NCBI RefSeq assembly: GCF_027943255.1 | Contig: NC_072894.1 | Location: 75,555,601-75,619,600, forward strand | Length of the DNA: 64,000 nucleotides | From: Anastrepha obliqua | Taxonomy: Eukaryota > Arthropoda > Insecta > Diptera > Tephritidae | Reading direction: 5' to 3' | Part shown: one piece after another, positions 45,165 through 56,331 of the stretch | How positions within the stretch are numbered: position 1 is the stretch's first letter | How the letters are laid out: each line of letters starts with the position of its first letter | Program-made: the position numbers and the translations under genes | Notes under the pieces: generated by a model | Seen by the model: only the letters and a program-made list of their open reading frames with translations | Databases searched by the model: none | What the model was told of the DNA's origin: nothing

Positions 45165-46015
45165 TTAAAAAGTAGATGATTCTGAGGGTTTTCGACTGGA
45201 ATCTTTCAAGTATTTCGATGTGTTAGTTAGCTGCAGTGCCCCAGAGTTGGATGCCATAGGTTCATACTGTGAGAGCTTACTTTCGAGAGAAACATGAGAA
45301 TTGCGATGTAGTAACCAATATAGGCTACTGAGTTTTATTCCTAGAGCCTTCCGTTTGTTGAAGATATGGGTTTTCCATGCAAGTTTGTTATCAAGATACG
45401 TGCCAAGATATTTTGTGAAGTTGGTGTGGAGTATGATTATATTATTGAGCTTAACTGGTGGGCAAATTTTTCGATTTAGTGTCAAAGTGGCATAGGAAGA
45501 CTTTGAGTCGTTTGGCTTAATACGCCATTCCTTCAACGAATGAGTAATTTTATCAAGTTCTTTCTGTAGTCTTTGGGAGGCCACATGGGGGTGGGAGTCA
45601 ATTTTGAGTACGGCAGTGTCATCCCCGAACGTTCCGACTATTGTTTCTTCAGAAGCTGATAGACCATGAGTGTATAGCAGTGTAGGATGGGGCCCTTATG
45701 GTACACCAACTAACCTTTCACGTAGTTCACACATTTTTTCGCCTTGTTTGACAAAGAAATATCGATTTTCCAGGTAGAACTTAATAAATGTGTAATAAAT
45801 TATTGGTCAAAGGCTTGAGATATATCGAGAAAAGCCGCTGTGAGATACTATTTTTATACAAATGCTGTGTTTATGCTGTTTATGCGTCTATGGACTTGTA
45901 CTATGTTTTTTCCTAAAACCGTGATGTGGGATAATATTTCGGTCCTCAAGTATAGGCATCATTCCTCTGAGGATAAGGGGTTCCATTACTTTAGGGGCAA
46001 TAGGCATTGAGGGAG
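45165..46015 (-). pseudogene. jockey-clade LINE reverse transcriptase fragment
   Basis: Minus strand. 46015-45895 gives MPIAPKVMEPLILRGMMPIL then EDRNIIPHHGFRKKHSTS (RT fingers). 45860-45730 has AAFLDIS-QAFDQ (motif A), ITHLLSSTFYLENRYFFVK-type and CVNYVKG text in shifted frames. The catalytic box is near 45629-45618 as F-G-D-D in GTFGDDTAVLKIDSH, where jockey elements have F-A-D-D. The thumb follows in the open frame 45584-45165: ELDKITHSLKEWRIKPNDSK, NFTKYLGTYLDNKLAWKTHI, KALGIKLSSLYWLLHRNSH. There is no RNase H, as expected for jockey. 3' truncated or decayed at 45165. Confidence 0.87.
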
Positions 46016-46018
46016 AAC

Positions 46019-46785
46019 AAAACCAGATAATGTAATTAAAGGGTTTAAAATTAAAAAGGCCATAAATTAAGTTTGGAAAATTACTTTTTATTCGATTCAA
46101 CGAAAAAATTTTTATAAAAATAATACAAAATTAAGAATCAATTTACTTTTGCTCGATGTGACCACCTCTTGACTTGACTATGGCCTTGAGACGGTCCAGA
46201 AAGGAATCGCAAACTGCCCGAATGTGACTTGCAGGTATTTTGGCCCACTCGCAGAATTGCCCAAAGAGAATAATCCATCGGATTCGCATCTGGAGAATTT
46301 CAGAGCCATTGTGTGGACGCTATGAAGTTCGGAACGTTGTTTTTTAGCTATTCTTGGTTCACTAGAGTTTTGTAAGATGGTGCCGAGTTGTCTTGAAACA
46401 TCCATGGTCTGCCACCGAAATGTTTGTCTGCCCACGGATTCAAAACAACCTTTCAATAATTTCCCGATATTATTTCGCATTTACCTTGGCATCTGCGGTT
46501 ACAGCGGCCCAAACTATTACCTGTGGTGGGTGCTGCCTCCTGGTGGGCGAAGCAACTCCTTCGCTCTCTCACGTTTGACTTCTTGCTGCTTTGATATGAG
46601 ATCATGCGCCTTTTGGATCTTGTAAGGTTTGACTTTGAGATCATTTTTCAGTATGCGGCGTATGCTAGGGTCAGATATTTTCAGTTCTTTCGCCACATCA
46701 TTTGTTATCACATTCCAGAATATTCAGTTTTTTTTAATATTTCAATAGTTTAATTCATACACGCTTCAAAGCGAATCTTCTGACT
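46019..46785 (-). pseudogene. maT-like (about DD37D) transposase relic
   Basis: Minus-strand Tc1/mariner relative. 46711-46517 gives the HTH and linker: DVAKELKISDPSIRRILKND, LKVKPYKIQKAHDLISKQQE, VKRERAKELLR. The first-Asp region is deleted; VIVWAAVTADAKVNAK follows near 46520-46475. The second Asp lies in the wording QDNSAPSYKTLV (46390-46345) and the third in NSPDANPMDYSLWAIL (46285-46240). I count 37-38 residues between them, which fits the maT (DD37D) group better than mariner or Tc1. The right end begins at 46019; its inner part (aattaaaaaggccataaatt) recurs at 37598. The left TIR is not found. It abuts the jockey fragment. Confidence 0.75.
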
Positions 46786-48395
46786 TCCATGCAATTTACT
46801 TATTCTAAACTAAAGTCACTCTAAAAACTTTTTTTTGTGTTAAAATACCTAATGTTTCCTTCTTTCTATGACAAAAATTCAATAGCGGCTACTGGTTCGT
46901 TGAAAACAATGCAGTAAATCTCCAAAGATGATAAACAACAAAACTAACAAATGCATAAAAATCCTACTGACTGGCCACATCAGCAAACGCATAAATACCG
47001 ATAGAACTTATTTATGTATGCATGCCACCATATATATGTATGTATATGTATGTCAAAACATTTATAGTTAACATAAGTGCCAACAACTTCATAAATCTTA
47101 TCGCATGAATATGTTTGTAAATATACTCAAACGTCTGTATGCATGAACATTTGCATTTCCAATGGAAACAAAATCCTAATAACGACACTTCGAAGCAAAA
47201 AAAATTCTAAGTAAATAAATAACAGAAAAGTTCAAAAAGAATGTCAAACATATGAATTGTTTGGAACAACACAAATTTGTCACTTTATGCCGCCGTTCAT
47301 TGCCGACGATGTGACTGGGGGCCAACCTCTAAAATGTCAAAACGGCCAATCGCCTAATAAAACGACACGAACGATCAGCATAAATCTCTGAAAAGCTTTG
47401 GCAGATAGCGACAAATCGGTTGGAAAACCACAAGGCTTAGTGAATATTTAAATATTTATGTTCAAGTAAATATATGTGCATATATATGTATGTGTGTGCG
47501 TAAATACATTTAAACGAAATAATGAATACATTTATGGAATTTTATGGATGATAAACGTAAATAAGTACGTATATATATTACATACCTACATTTGCATGCG
47601 TTGAGTTGGGCTGCAACAATGCAAGCCGAGGTGCGTACAGCCGACACTTGGATTAATGGTCAGTCGAGAGAAAAGTGCGTATTGGGTGGTGCAAATGTGC
47701 AAATGTCTAAAATATTTAATGATGCATTAATAACAATTTACATTTAGTTGTTTAAATATTTTATGGATGATTATGGTGTATTATACTATTGAACATATAT
47801 TTTTATATATCTATATTGCTGTTTTAGTGCTTTTTATTACAAATTTTAAGTTTCCTCATTTTATTTTTTGTTTTAAACATCTTTTTCTTAACTTTTGCTA
47901 AAGATTTTCAATTCCATTTCAATCTATTTTATTTTATTTTGTTACATTTTTTTAATTTCTATTTGGATTATTGTATTTATTATTTAATTTATTTAGCTTT
48001 ATTTTATTATATTGTGTTTTATTTTTTAATTTTTTTATTTTTTATTATTTTATTTTATTTATTTTTTGTTTGTGTTGTTTTTTTATTACATCCCAATAAA
48101 GGAGTGATTTACATTAATTGGCGACAGCTTTGCTGCAAGCCAATAATTTATAACAGGTATAAAGATTACAATTAAAATAATGTCTATAAATATTATATAA
48201 AATAGTTAACAATTTTACAGACAAGAAAAATTTGTATTATTTTGTTCCATTTTTTATTTGTTTCGTTTGAATTATTGTTACTAAAGCACTGTGACTATTA
48301 TAGAGGCAATCGATACAAAACTGCAAAACTTTTTTCAAGAATACACTACAATATTATCGAAATTTTATCATAATTTCGGCTGATAAATTCCTAGG
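46786..48395. other. AT-rich stretch ending in T-rich low complexity
   Basis: 47820-48090 is nearly pure TTTTATTTTATT-type sequence, which produces the aromatic-rich frame at 47939-48175. TATG simple repeats at 47030-47055. No genes. Confidence 0.6.
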
Positions 48396-48405
48396 CACTC
48401 TCGAT

Positions 48406-49476
48406 TTGACCATTCTTAACCTTATGTTGATAGCAACTACTGAGAAAATGAGACAGATTAACGCTCCGTTTGATAATGCCGCTTTTGACAGTATGTGTAG
48501 CTCTGCTAGTAGGCACGGCGTAGACCGGGTGCTAGTAAATTGGATTCGTTCGATGCTGGCCCAAAGAATCGTTTCGGTGCGAGCAGAGAAAGATCTGCTG
48601 GTGTCATCTGGGGTTAATAGAGGCTGCCCCCAAAGCGGTGTGCTATCTCCATTGCTCTGGTGCATGGTAATCGATCTTCTACTCACCACCTTAAACGATT
48701 CGGGAGTCTACGCACAAGCATATGCGGACGATGTTGCTTGTTTGGTAACAGGCCCTTCGCTTATGAACATCTGCAGGAAAGTTCAGAAAACTCTGGCTCG
48801 GATTGACACTTGGTGCTGTGCGAATGGGCTATCGGCAAATCCCGCGAAGACTGGTATTGTCCTCTTTACCAAAAGGATGAAGCTTGATGGACTCGTTCTG
48901 CCAAAGCTAAAAGGAGTCACAATCCAGCTATCCAAGCAAATTAAATATCTTGGAGTAATCCTCGATAGTAAGCTCCTATGGAAATCACACGTTGAAACAA
49001 AGGCATCCACAGCACTGACAGCTTTCTGGCAGTGCAAAGGTGTCTTTGGGAAAACGTGGGGTCTCTCTCCTAGCAAGGTCCTATGGATCTACACGGCTAT
49101 GATAAGACCCATTATCACCTATGCATCAGTGGTCTGGATGAGCAGACTCTCCCTAATGGGAGTCAGGAGGACCTTATCGAGACTACAACGCACTGTGGCC
49201 ATCTGTTGCACCGGAGCTTTTCCGACTACTTCAGGCCCGGCATTAGATGCTCTGATTGGTTTACCACCACTTGATGCTTTCATCCAAGGAGAGGCCTTGA
49301 AGGCCATCTGCAGACTGAAACACAATGGGAACTGGTACGGCCCCTGTCCGGCATTGGAAGACAGAGAAGACATGGACGTCGACCCAACGATTCTCTCCAT
49401 GCCCCTTGACTCCATGCCATCAAGAGTCGTACTTGAAAAGAGATACAGTGTAGTGCTACCAGAGGCTGAGTTGTAG
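48406..49476 (+). CDS. LINE reverse transcriptase domain (partial ORF2)
   Basis: A 356-codon open frame. Catalyses target-primed reverse transcription in the parent element. Residues 21-30 (PFDNAAFDSM) are the end of RT motif A; the catalytic Asp that should precede them is absent, since the frame enters with RQINA. RT motif B is GCPQSGVLSPLLW (73-85). The catalytic box Y-A-D-D is intact at 106-109 (48721-48732), within QAYADDVACLV. Motif D, GLSANPAKTGIVLFTKR, and motif E, IKYLGVILDSKLLWKSH, follow. The thumb includes WIYTAMIRPIITYASVVWMS and LQRTVAICCTGAFPTTSGPA. The initial Met is only the first ATG after truncation, not the true start. It ends at a TAG that separates it from the RNase H part in the same frame. 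Confidence 0.85.
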   Translation: MTILNLMLIATTEKMRQINAPFDNAAFDSMCSSASRHGVDRVLVNWIRSMLAQRIVSVRAEKDLLVSSGVNRGCPQSGVLSPLLWCMVIDLLLTTLNDSGVYAQAYADDVACLVTGPSLMNICRKVQKTLARIDTWCCANGLSANPAKTGIVLFTKRMKLDGLVLPKLKGVTIQLSKQIKYLGVILDSKLLWKSHVETKASTALTAFWQCKGVFGKTWGLSPSKVLWIYTAMIRPIITYASVVWMSRLSLMGVRRTLSRLQRTVAICCTGAFPTTSGPALDALIGLPPLDAFIQGEALKAICRLKHNGNWYGPCPALEDREDMDVDPTILSMPLDSMPSRVVLEKRYSVVLPEAEL

Positions 49477-50348
49477 GAAGACTCAGAAAATGAGCCCGGC
49501 AAACACTGTTTTCGCATTTTTATGGATGGCTCCAGGACCGAGCATGGCTCCGGCTCTGGGGTCTACGTGGAATCCAGAGGGACAAAACTGCACTTTGCTC
49601 TTGGAATGCATGTATCTGTGTTTCAAGCGGAGGTGTATGCAGTTCAAGAAGCGGCGAACTTTGTTGTGGAAAAACGATGGAGAAGCAGATCTATGTGTGT
49701 CTGCAGCGACAGCCAAGCTGCGCTTATGGCCTTAGACAGCCCTCCAACCACATCAGTGGTAGTCAAGTGCTGTAAATCCAGGCTGAACTATGTCGGTAGA
49801 CATAATAGCCTGATGCTAACATGGGTCCCGGGACATGTGGGTATCGCGGGCAACGAGACCTCTGACTCCTTAGCTAAGATGGGCTCTGAGGCCAACTTCT
49901 TTGACCCAGAGCCCGTTTTGCCACTCCCTTCTGCGGCCATCACAGCCACGGTTAGCAAATGGGTAACTACCACCCAGAAGCGAGCTTGGCAGGCTGAGAG
50001 AGGCTGCAGATGGACTAAACTGATGTTACCTGTCATGTCCGATCGCCTGTCCCAAGCCCTTCTGTCATTAAGCAGAGGGGAGTGCAGACGGCTGGTTGGA
50101 CTGATGGCGGGCCACTTTCTGTGGGCAAAGCACATGGAAAGGTTGTGCATCTCAGACAGTGTACTCTGCCCAGCTTATAAAGAGGAGGATGAGACGCGGA
50201 CCACTTCTTGTGTGTCTACCCCGCCTTCGCTCGAATCAGGTTTGAGGTCTTTGGCACTGATGTGTTGAGAAGCGACCATCTTGGCTCCTTGGCACCACAA
50301 GATCTACTCAGATTTCTTCGGAGGTCGGGTAGATTTAAAGAAAATTAA
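49477..50348 (+). pseudogene. LINE RNase H and zinc-knuckle region
   Basis: Continues the RT frame after the TAG. From the Met at 49522 the RNase H residues are Asp2 (FMDGSR), Glu37 (FQAEVYAV), Asp63 (CVCSDSQAAL) and Asp115 (GNETSDSLAK), with WVPGH at 101-105; all four acidic residues are present. The C-terminal knuckle begins DSVLCPAYKEEDET, where the usual C-x-x-C has become C-x-x-Y. A frameshift near 50195 then moves coding to DHFLCVYPAFARIRFEVFGT and a normal end GRFKEN, stop 50346-50348. RNase H degrades the RNA strand during element copying. Two lesions in about 870 bp point to a fairly recent insertion. Confidence 0.85.
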
Positions 50349-50430
50349 AAGGGAATCCAAATGTAGTACAACGACTTAATTAATGTCTGAGTGCTGCACT
50401 TGCTAGTTGTCCCGACAAAAAAAACAAACG

Positions 50431-51222
50431 CTCCGCACTTAACTCTTCATATTATTTCTACTCCCGATTTTTAACAAAAACGAAATGAAATGCCTACATA
50501 TGCACATGCCGAGAATCATTAATAATGAATTATTAATACAATTAATTATTATTAACGGCATGCATACTTTGGTGTATCAAATTAATTAAATGATATGTAG
50601 TACCATAAAAATAAACTCATCAATTCATTTTGTTCAAATTTTGATGATTTCTAGCTTTCATTTTCGTGGGAGTACACAATAAAGGTCATTATGCCAAACA
50701 CAGACAAAGTAATTGTTTGTATGTATCACAAAAGTAGTTTTACTACTCTAACGTAAAAAGTATACAAAAACAAAATTTATAGAAATATATCAATACAGCG
50801 CGCTGTGACAGTAAGCACATGCAGTCTTCTGTATGTATGTATGTAAATTATGAGTGAGTAAGGTTAAAAAGCAACAGAATTACCGCATGCAAAGCAAACT
50901 GGCACAAGGTCATATCAGAGCAGAGCAGATCAGACCGAAAAATATACTTTGCATATCGCACACAATTACTTAAGTATTTATAAATTTTTGGCCCATACTT
51001 GTACACACACTTTCGTGTATAATTACTGAAAAACAAATAATGTGTGATATACATGTGTGCATATGTACTTAGTCATTGTAAACAAAGATATTCGTATATA
51101 TACTTACATATTTACTTCAATTGTTCACTTATTTATTTCTTTTCATTCTTTTTTTTAGTTTGCTCGCCAACTCGATTGTCTTGAGGTCACTGCGCATTTT
51201 TGGGTTATTATTTTTTATAATA
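50431..51222. other. AT-rich stretch, nothing recognised
   Basis: ATTAAT-rich palindromic simple sequence near 50515-50560. No gene. Confidence 0.5.
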
Positions 51223-51660
51223 AAGGGTCATTCAAAGGTGACACCTAGATGTCAGTAGCGAATAATTCCTAGACGGTGCCTTTTATTTTTGGCATCTTCG
51301 ACATTTGCCAAGCGGACAGATGTACAATTTTTCACGATAGAACAACGCTTTAAAAGGATTGAAACTTATTATGAAAATGGTGGATCTTTAAGAACAAGAT
51401 TTTACAAAATGTATGATTTTTTTGGTGGAAGCAATCAGCCGAATGAATCAATAGTTGTTGGAAAAATTTGAAGAGACTGGTTCTGTCCAGGATAGAAATC
51501 TAGTAGAGGACTGACAGATCAAAAACTGAACGTGCTGTTAAAATATTGCTGCTGTGGCGGAAAGTGTTGCTGAACAACATTTAATCCACAATCGACTGTT
51601 TGACCGATTTTACCTGGTGGACAATGCCATTTTACTTTATTTTAAAACAACATCGAGGCG
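51223..51660 (+). pseudogene. DD41D-type element, N-terminal part only
   Basis: A left-end-like sequence, aagggtcattcaaaggtgac, starts at 51223 after TA. The transposase N-terminus follows: 51330-51470 FTIEQRFKRIETYYENGGSL then MYDFFGGSNQPNESIV, and after a shift LEKFEETGSVQDR. NIAAVAESVAEQHLI lies at 51535-51590, which is the HTH-linker region that the deleted copies elsewhere lack. After that the sequence no longer matches; no catalytic residue and no right TIR are present. Confidence 0.65.
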
Positions 51661-52123
51661 CGTCTTTCGAAAGACCCTTTATATTAACTTTCAACACCGC
51701 TTCCGAGTTCTAGTAATTTTTTGGTTATTAATTATTAGATTTAAGGCCAACTATATTTCATATACATCTGCCTAAATATATTTCAGTTTTGATTCACAGA
51801 AACTATTAAAATTAAATAGTAAAAGCTTTAGGCCACTCAAGGCCTCAAAATAGCTTATAATTTTCACGAAGAGAGAATAATAATAAAATTATTGCGTTAA
51901 CTTTTTTCTTAATATTTCTTTTATTTGGTATTTTTTTTTTTGGATTTTATTTTTTTTTTCCTTTTTTGTTTTGAAAATATTTTATTTTCGAAAATTATTC
52001 GGACCCCTACAGATAAACGGTATTAAGTATTTTTTTCGTTGTTTTTGTACTCAAAAATATAATGAATAAGTTAAGGTCTTCCTAATTTTATCGACTGCAT
52101 TATACATTATATAAGCATACATA
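51661..52123. other. AT-rich stretch, nothing recognised
   Basis: T-rich run at 51920-51990. Nothing supported. Confidence 0.45.
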
Positions 52124-52125
52124 TA

Positions 52126-52858
52126 CAGGGTGCGCCATCTCGAGCTTCGGTATGGAAATATTGAATAACTTTGCTATCCATTGTCAGAAGGACTTGAGAA
52201 AAAGTAATTTGGAAACGTCAATTCAGTACAATTTTAACGATGAATAACTTTACACCTAAAGAACGCGCGGAAATTGTGACCATGTATTTGGAGAATGGTC
52301 GTTCAATTGTGCTTGCTCAACGTGCATACCGTCGAAAATACCGCGGTCGTAAAGTGCCTTCTGATAACACCATACTCAATCTGACTAAAAATTTTGAAGA
52401 ATCGGGGTATGTAGCAAATCATCAACGTGTTTCAATTCGTAAAAGATGCTCCAATGAAATTATTGAAACTGTCAAGCAGAGTGTTTTGAAAAGCCCAAAT
52501 CTGTCATATCGTCGCCGTTCCCTGGCCGGTTGATGTCGAAAGGTGGCGATGTTGAGTAGCCTCCAAGATCGCCGGATTTGACGCCGCCGGATTTTTTTTT
52601 GTGGGGCTATTTAAAAAGTAGAGTATACGCCAACAAGCCCACTACATTGGAAGCGCTCAGGACCAACATTAGATCTGAAATAGAGGCAATATCACCCGAA
52701 ATGCTAGCTAAAGTAATGGAAAATTCGAAAAAATGAGCACAATATTGTGTGGCTCGTAAAGGTGGTCATTTGTTGAATGTTGGGTGCTAAGTGCAGTTGA
52801 AACAGATTGTACAGGACAAAATCAAATAAAAAAACACCAACAAACATGGCGCACACTG
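52126..52858 (+). mobile_element. internally deleted Tc1/mariner element with both ends
   Basis: A 733-bp element. TIR cagggtgcgccat (52126-52138) and inverted atggcgcacactg (52846-52858) differ at one base, each beside TA. The transposase starts at 52240: MNNFTPKERAEIVTMYLENG, VLAQRAYRRKYRGRKVPSDN, then NLTKNFEESGYVANHQRV (a complete HTH of about 95 residues). At about 52530 it jumps over the whole catalytic middle to PPRSPDLTPPDFFLWGYLKS (third Asp), KPTTLEALRTNIRSEIEAIS and KGGHLLNV. The third-Asp wording is close to the DD41D copies but the TIR is different. Non-autonomous. A lone left end of the same kind is at 34272. Confidence 0.85.
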
Positions 52859-52860
52859 TA

Positions 52861-53765
52861 CGAATGGAAGTTCAATAGATCTAAAGATTCGAAAAATAAA
52901 GATTGCCCAAAATACAGTCAGGGATTCAGAGAAGTGCTCTGATTTCTACTCGTTGGGGGCTACTAGCCGATTATTTCTTATTTTCGGCGAGATCGTATGG
53001 TGATGGTCTTTGCCTGGTCATTTTACCCTTACAGTAATCTTCGAAACCACGAGATTTACTTTGCTTATAAATGAAATTCGTTTTCTTCAAACGATTTCAA
53101 TAAAATTTCGTGAGTGATTACAGCTGGTCCCTGATATAGGATACTTTCGAATGCTATCTTTCCACAGCTATTTCAATGACTTTTTTATTGTATTGGTCGT
53201 AGGCTCACTATTTTACGTCAAGTTAATTTTTGTGGTATGAACAAATTTTCCAAAACTGGTCCACGCGAAACGATAGTACATCAACAGCTGAACAGCTTGA
53301 ATATTTTTGTTTTTGTTTTTTTTTTGTTTTTTTGTTTCTTTCTCCTCTTTCAGTGTTAATTTGTGTTGGTAAAAGTATAGTTTATTGTCTAACAAAAACC
53401 ATACAAATCCAAATTTAAAACGATATGCCAAAATTAGAAAATTCCTTAAACTTTGCATCCAAATTCCACAAATTGTTGGCATGCGGTGCTATTGCCTACT
53501 AAATTTTAGGTACTTGGAAGTTTCATGATTTTTTTAAATTTTTTTGCCATTTTCTCCAAATAATAAATGCACGAAATTTTGCACAGGCTAATCTGGGCAC
53601 CTACGAAGTATGGGGTTCGCTTCAATCAACACCCGATGAATAAAAATATGGACTTTCCTTAGACTCTGTAAATTCTACATCCAGCTTCCCACAGAAGTAC
53701 TGATCTACTGGCCAAATTGTTGTTGGTTTGAAGTCGCATATGAGAGATAAGCATAAGCAACCTTA
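52861..53765. other. unassigned non-coding stretch
   Basis: T-rich run at 53305-53340. Nothing recognised. Confidence 0.45.
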
Positions 53766-53910
53766 AGAGATGAGAACGAATCAGAATCTGTCCAAAACTT
53801 CTTAATGGAATGCCTAGGACTTCACAAAATACGCTTCAAAATTTTGGGGCTTTTATTGAAACTCTCATTTTCCAAATACCGCAGAAAGAACGCTTATCTC
53901 ACATTCTAAC
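53766..53910 (+). pseudogene. possible LINE C-terminal scrap
   Basis: Reading ENESESVQNFLMECLGLHKI then RFKILGLLL resembles the end of the zinc knuckle in RNase H LINEs (E-D-E-T...H-F-L-C-E-C-P-A-L...R-F...L-G). Only one Cys and no adjacent domain remain. Tentative. Confidence 0.3.
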
Positions 53911-55525
53911 ATAAAAGCGAACCCAGCAGAAGTCTAAATACATGCATGACTATCTGGATAAAATTTCACACTGACCCATCTAAACTAATTTGCGAATTCG
54001 TGACCCATCTGAAAAAGAGGATTGCGATAATATATCCACTGCCGTGTTGACGTCAATCGGTTCTGGGTAAGCGGAACAACTCAAATTTACATTCCACCAA
54101 ATGCAGTCACTACAACAGCACTTCACAAGAACAACAAGCTCGTAAAAACATTTGAAACGTAATTACAGAAATCTTGGTAGCAGTGCAAAATGCATCAAAA
54201 ATGATTTAACTTCATAAAGGGCTATGAATTAAACACTAAAATTAGGTTCTATTCTTACAGTTGCTTTGCTTTCAAATTCAAAACCCACAGGTTTTTAATC
54301 TCATTCATCTATTTCTGAGAATTTGTTATTTTTAGTTTTGTTCCATTTACTTTACTTTCCTCTTCTTTTACGCTCAAAAAAGTGAGTTTCCTTTCATGCT
54401 AAATATTAATACAAAAAATCCAGTCTACCGCTTTAAACCCATAAATAAAACATATGTATGCTCATACAAAGTAATAATTCAACGCCACTACCCACAAATA
54501 TTTAAGTTGAAAATTTATTTAAAGCCACCGCCGCATAGACATAATTCCCACAATTATTTAGCTGAAGAAAGATTTTATTAGCTTAACAACCTATTAGGCG
54601 GTATAAATGTAATAAAAAAAAAACATATTTTAGAAGAGCAAAAATAAATCACACAAAACTCAAATGAGGTCGTTGGCAAGACGTCGTGCCCAGGTGGCTG
54701 TTTGGTGACAAAAATTCAAATAAAAAAATTAAAAAACTTCTCAAAATTTTAGCGGCAGAAAACGAAAACAATACATTAAAAATAAATGTAGCTTCTGCCA
54801 GAGCAAGAACCAATTTGACAACTGCGTGCTACGTCACTCATACGCCCCGCACCGATGTCCCAGCAAACAGCATATGGCATCAATGTGTTGTTTGTCACAG
54901 TACATGTGTATGGATACATACATTGGTACATTTCAAATTGATATTTTTCAAAAACAGAAAAATGTATAAATGTTTGTAGGCACGCACAAAAATGCTGATA
55001 TAAATAATCTGTAGCAGAGATAAATTGAGGGAGGCAAATAAAAATTAGTGAAGATTTGCTAAGAATCTGTGAAACTGTTTATAAATGACAATTAATAATA
55101 CCAGCAAATATTTTACGGCTTGTGAGAGGAAGAAGTATCATACAATAACAGCAACAACGCTTGTTTAGAAAAAAATGGTATTGGCCTCGTTTGATTTGCT
55201 TCTCGTTGATTTGATTTTCAGTTTTGCCAGTTCCAAATTGAATATTTTCTTCATACTTGCTAAGAACTGTGGCTATTTATTTTCTGCGATTTTTCTTATT
55301 ATAAATACCGCATACTTGGGAAACAAATTTTTGCGTTTCTTGAAATCCTTATTTTTTTGTCCCACTTATAAAACTTCGACTGCAGAGTGAAAAAGATGTT
55401 TTCGGAACAAACAAAAAACATTTAACAAACTAAAATTAAGTTGTCCAATAAATACGTCTAAAATATTTCTCTGCAAACAAAAAAACGCTTCCTACTATTG
55501 TTTTTAATAATAAAGCTAAAGATTC
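53911..55525. other. unassigned non-coding stretch
   Basis: The frames at 54396, 54686 and 55175 have no domain or repeat match. Nothing supported. Confidence 0.45.
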
Positions 55526-56222
55526 TAGGTTAGGTTAGGATGTAATGGTTGCCCAGAGTGGGCCTACTTGGACGAAAGAAGGTTCATCCTTTGTGACACC
55601 ATTGCAAGAGGGAAAAGAGCTGAAAAAAAAAACGATAGGACGAAAAGTAGAGGGGTGGGAGGGTTGAGTATTTGTGGACTATGAACGGTAACTAATTTGC
55701 GGTTGTGTTAGCCTCTTTATGCTGCTGATGAAGTTCATCAGATTTTTGTTGTCAAGACCTGCTATATCAATAGGCGTAGAAAAGAAGTGAGAACCAAGAT
55801 GCTTAAATCCTAGTCCCGCGAGAGCGGGGCAGCTAAGGAGCTGAGATGATTCCACCTCATCCTCTATACAGCTGACGCAAAAAGGACACGAAGTGATTCC
55901 GATTCGCACGGCATGTTTAGCCCGCGAATAGTACCCCATAAGGACGCCCACAAAATTTGAGAGCTGAGATTTTGTCATCCTCAGAATATCCCTCGAACGC
56001 CTCCGATCCAAACATGACCAGAAGGACTTCGCGACCTTACACGTTCGTGTACTTGCCCAAAGCTCGCAAAGTTGGTGCAAAGCCCATCCTTCCAGGAGCA
56101 GAGCGCAAGTTGTCAAGGGGATCCCGATCCTCTCCTTTCGCGGGCACACTACCTACCTTGTCTGGCCAGCTCGTCGGCTTCGCAGTTTCCACAATGTCAT
56201 TATGACCAGGTACCCAGATTGG
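55526..56222 (-). pseudogene. RNase H-bearing LINE 3' end
   Basis: Minus strand. 56222-56160 reads IWVPGHNDIV then a NCEADELA-type region in shifted frames: the last RNase H motif (W-V-P-G-H, G-N-E-x-A-D). The open frame 56149-55679 continues with RIGIPLTTCALLLEGWALHQ, RRRSRDILRMTKSQLSNFVG and GYYSRAKHAVRIGITSCPFC, then a knuckle CPFCVSCIEDEVESSQLLSC and SCPALAGLGFKHLGSHFFST, ending QISYRS. The knuckle lacks its His. The 3' UTR follows to 55526, ending in two TTAGG units on the plus strand (taggttagga). Same family as 17.7-19.9 kb, which aligns residue by residue. Confidence 0.85.
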
Positions 56223-56331
56223 TAAAGACCCTAAGGTGCGCGTAGATTTTGCTCAAATAAAATATGTAAAAATTTAGATTCTTAAAGGATTCACTATTTT
56301 TAATAGAAATACGGTTTTTGATAATTAAAAT

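Larger units (their letters stand above)
48396..50430 (+). mobile_element. 5'-truncated RNase H-bearing LINE, best preserved
   Basis: A plus-strand LINE starting abruptly in RT motif A and running to its 3' end near 50430, where a short A-rich run follows tgtcccgaca. Coding is almost continuous from 48406 to 50348: one in-frame TAG (49474-49476) and one frameshift near 50195 are the only breaks I find. The 5' truncation is usual for target-primed reverse transcription. It is a different lineage from the 17.7-19.9 kb LINE, though of the same RNase H-bearing type. Confidence 0.88.

Noticed and set aside
47939..48175. 78-codon aromatic-rich frame resembling a membrane protein
   Set aside because: Produced by a TTTTATTTTATT low-complexity tract.
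49490..49735. Frames on both strands over 49.1-50.2 kb
   Set aside because: Shadows of the LINE RT and RNase H coding, which explain the open reading on the other frames.
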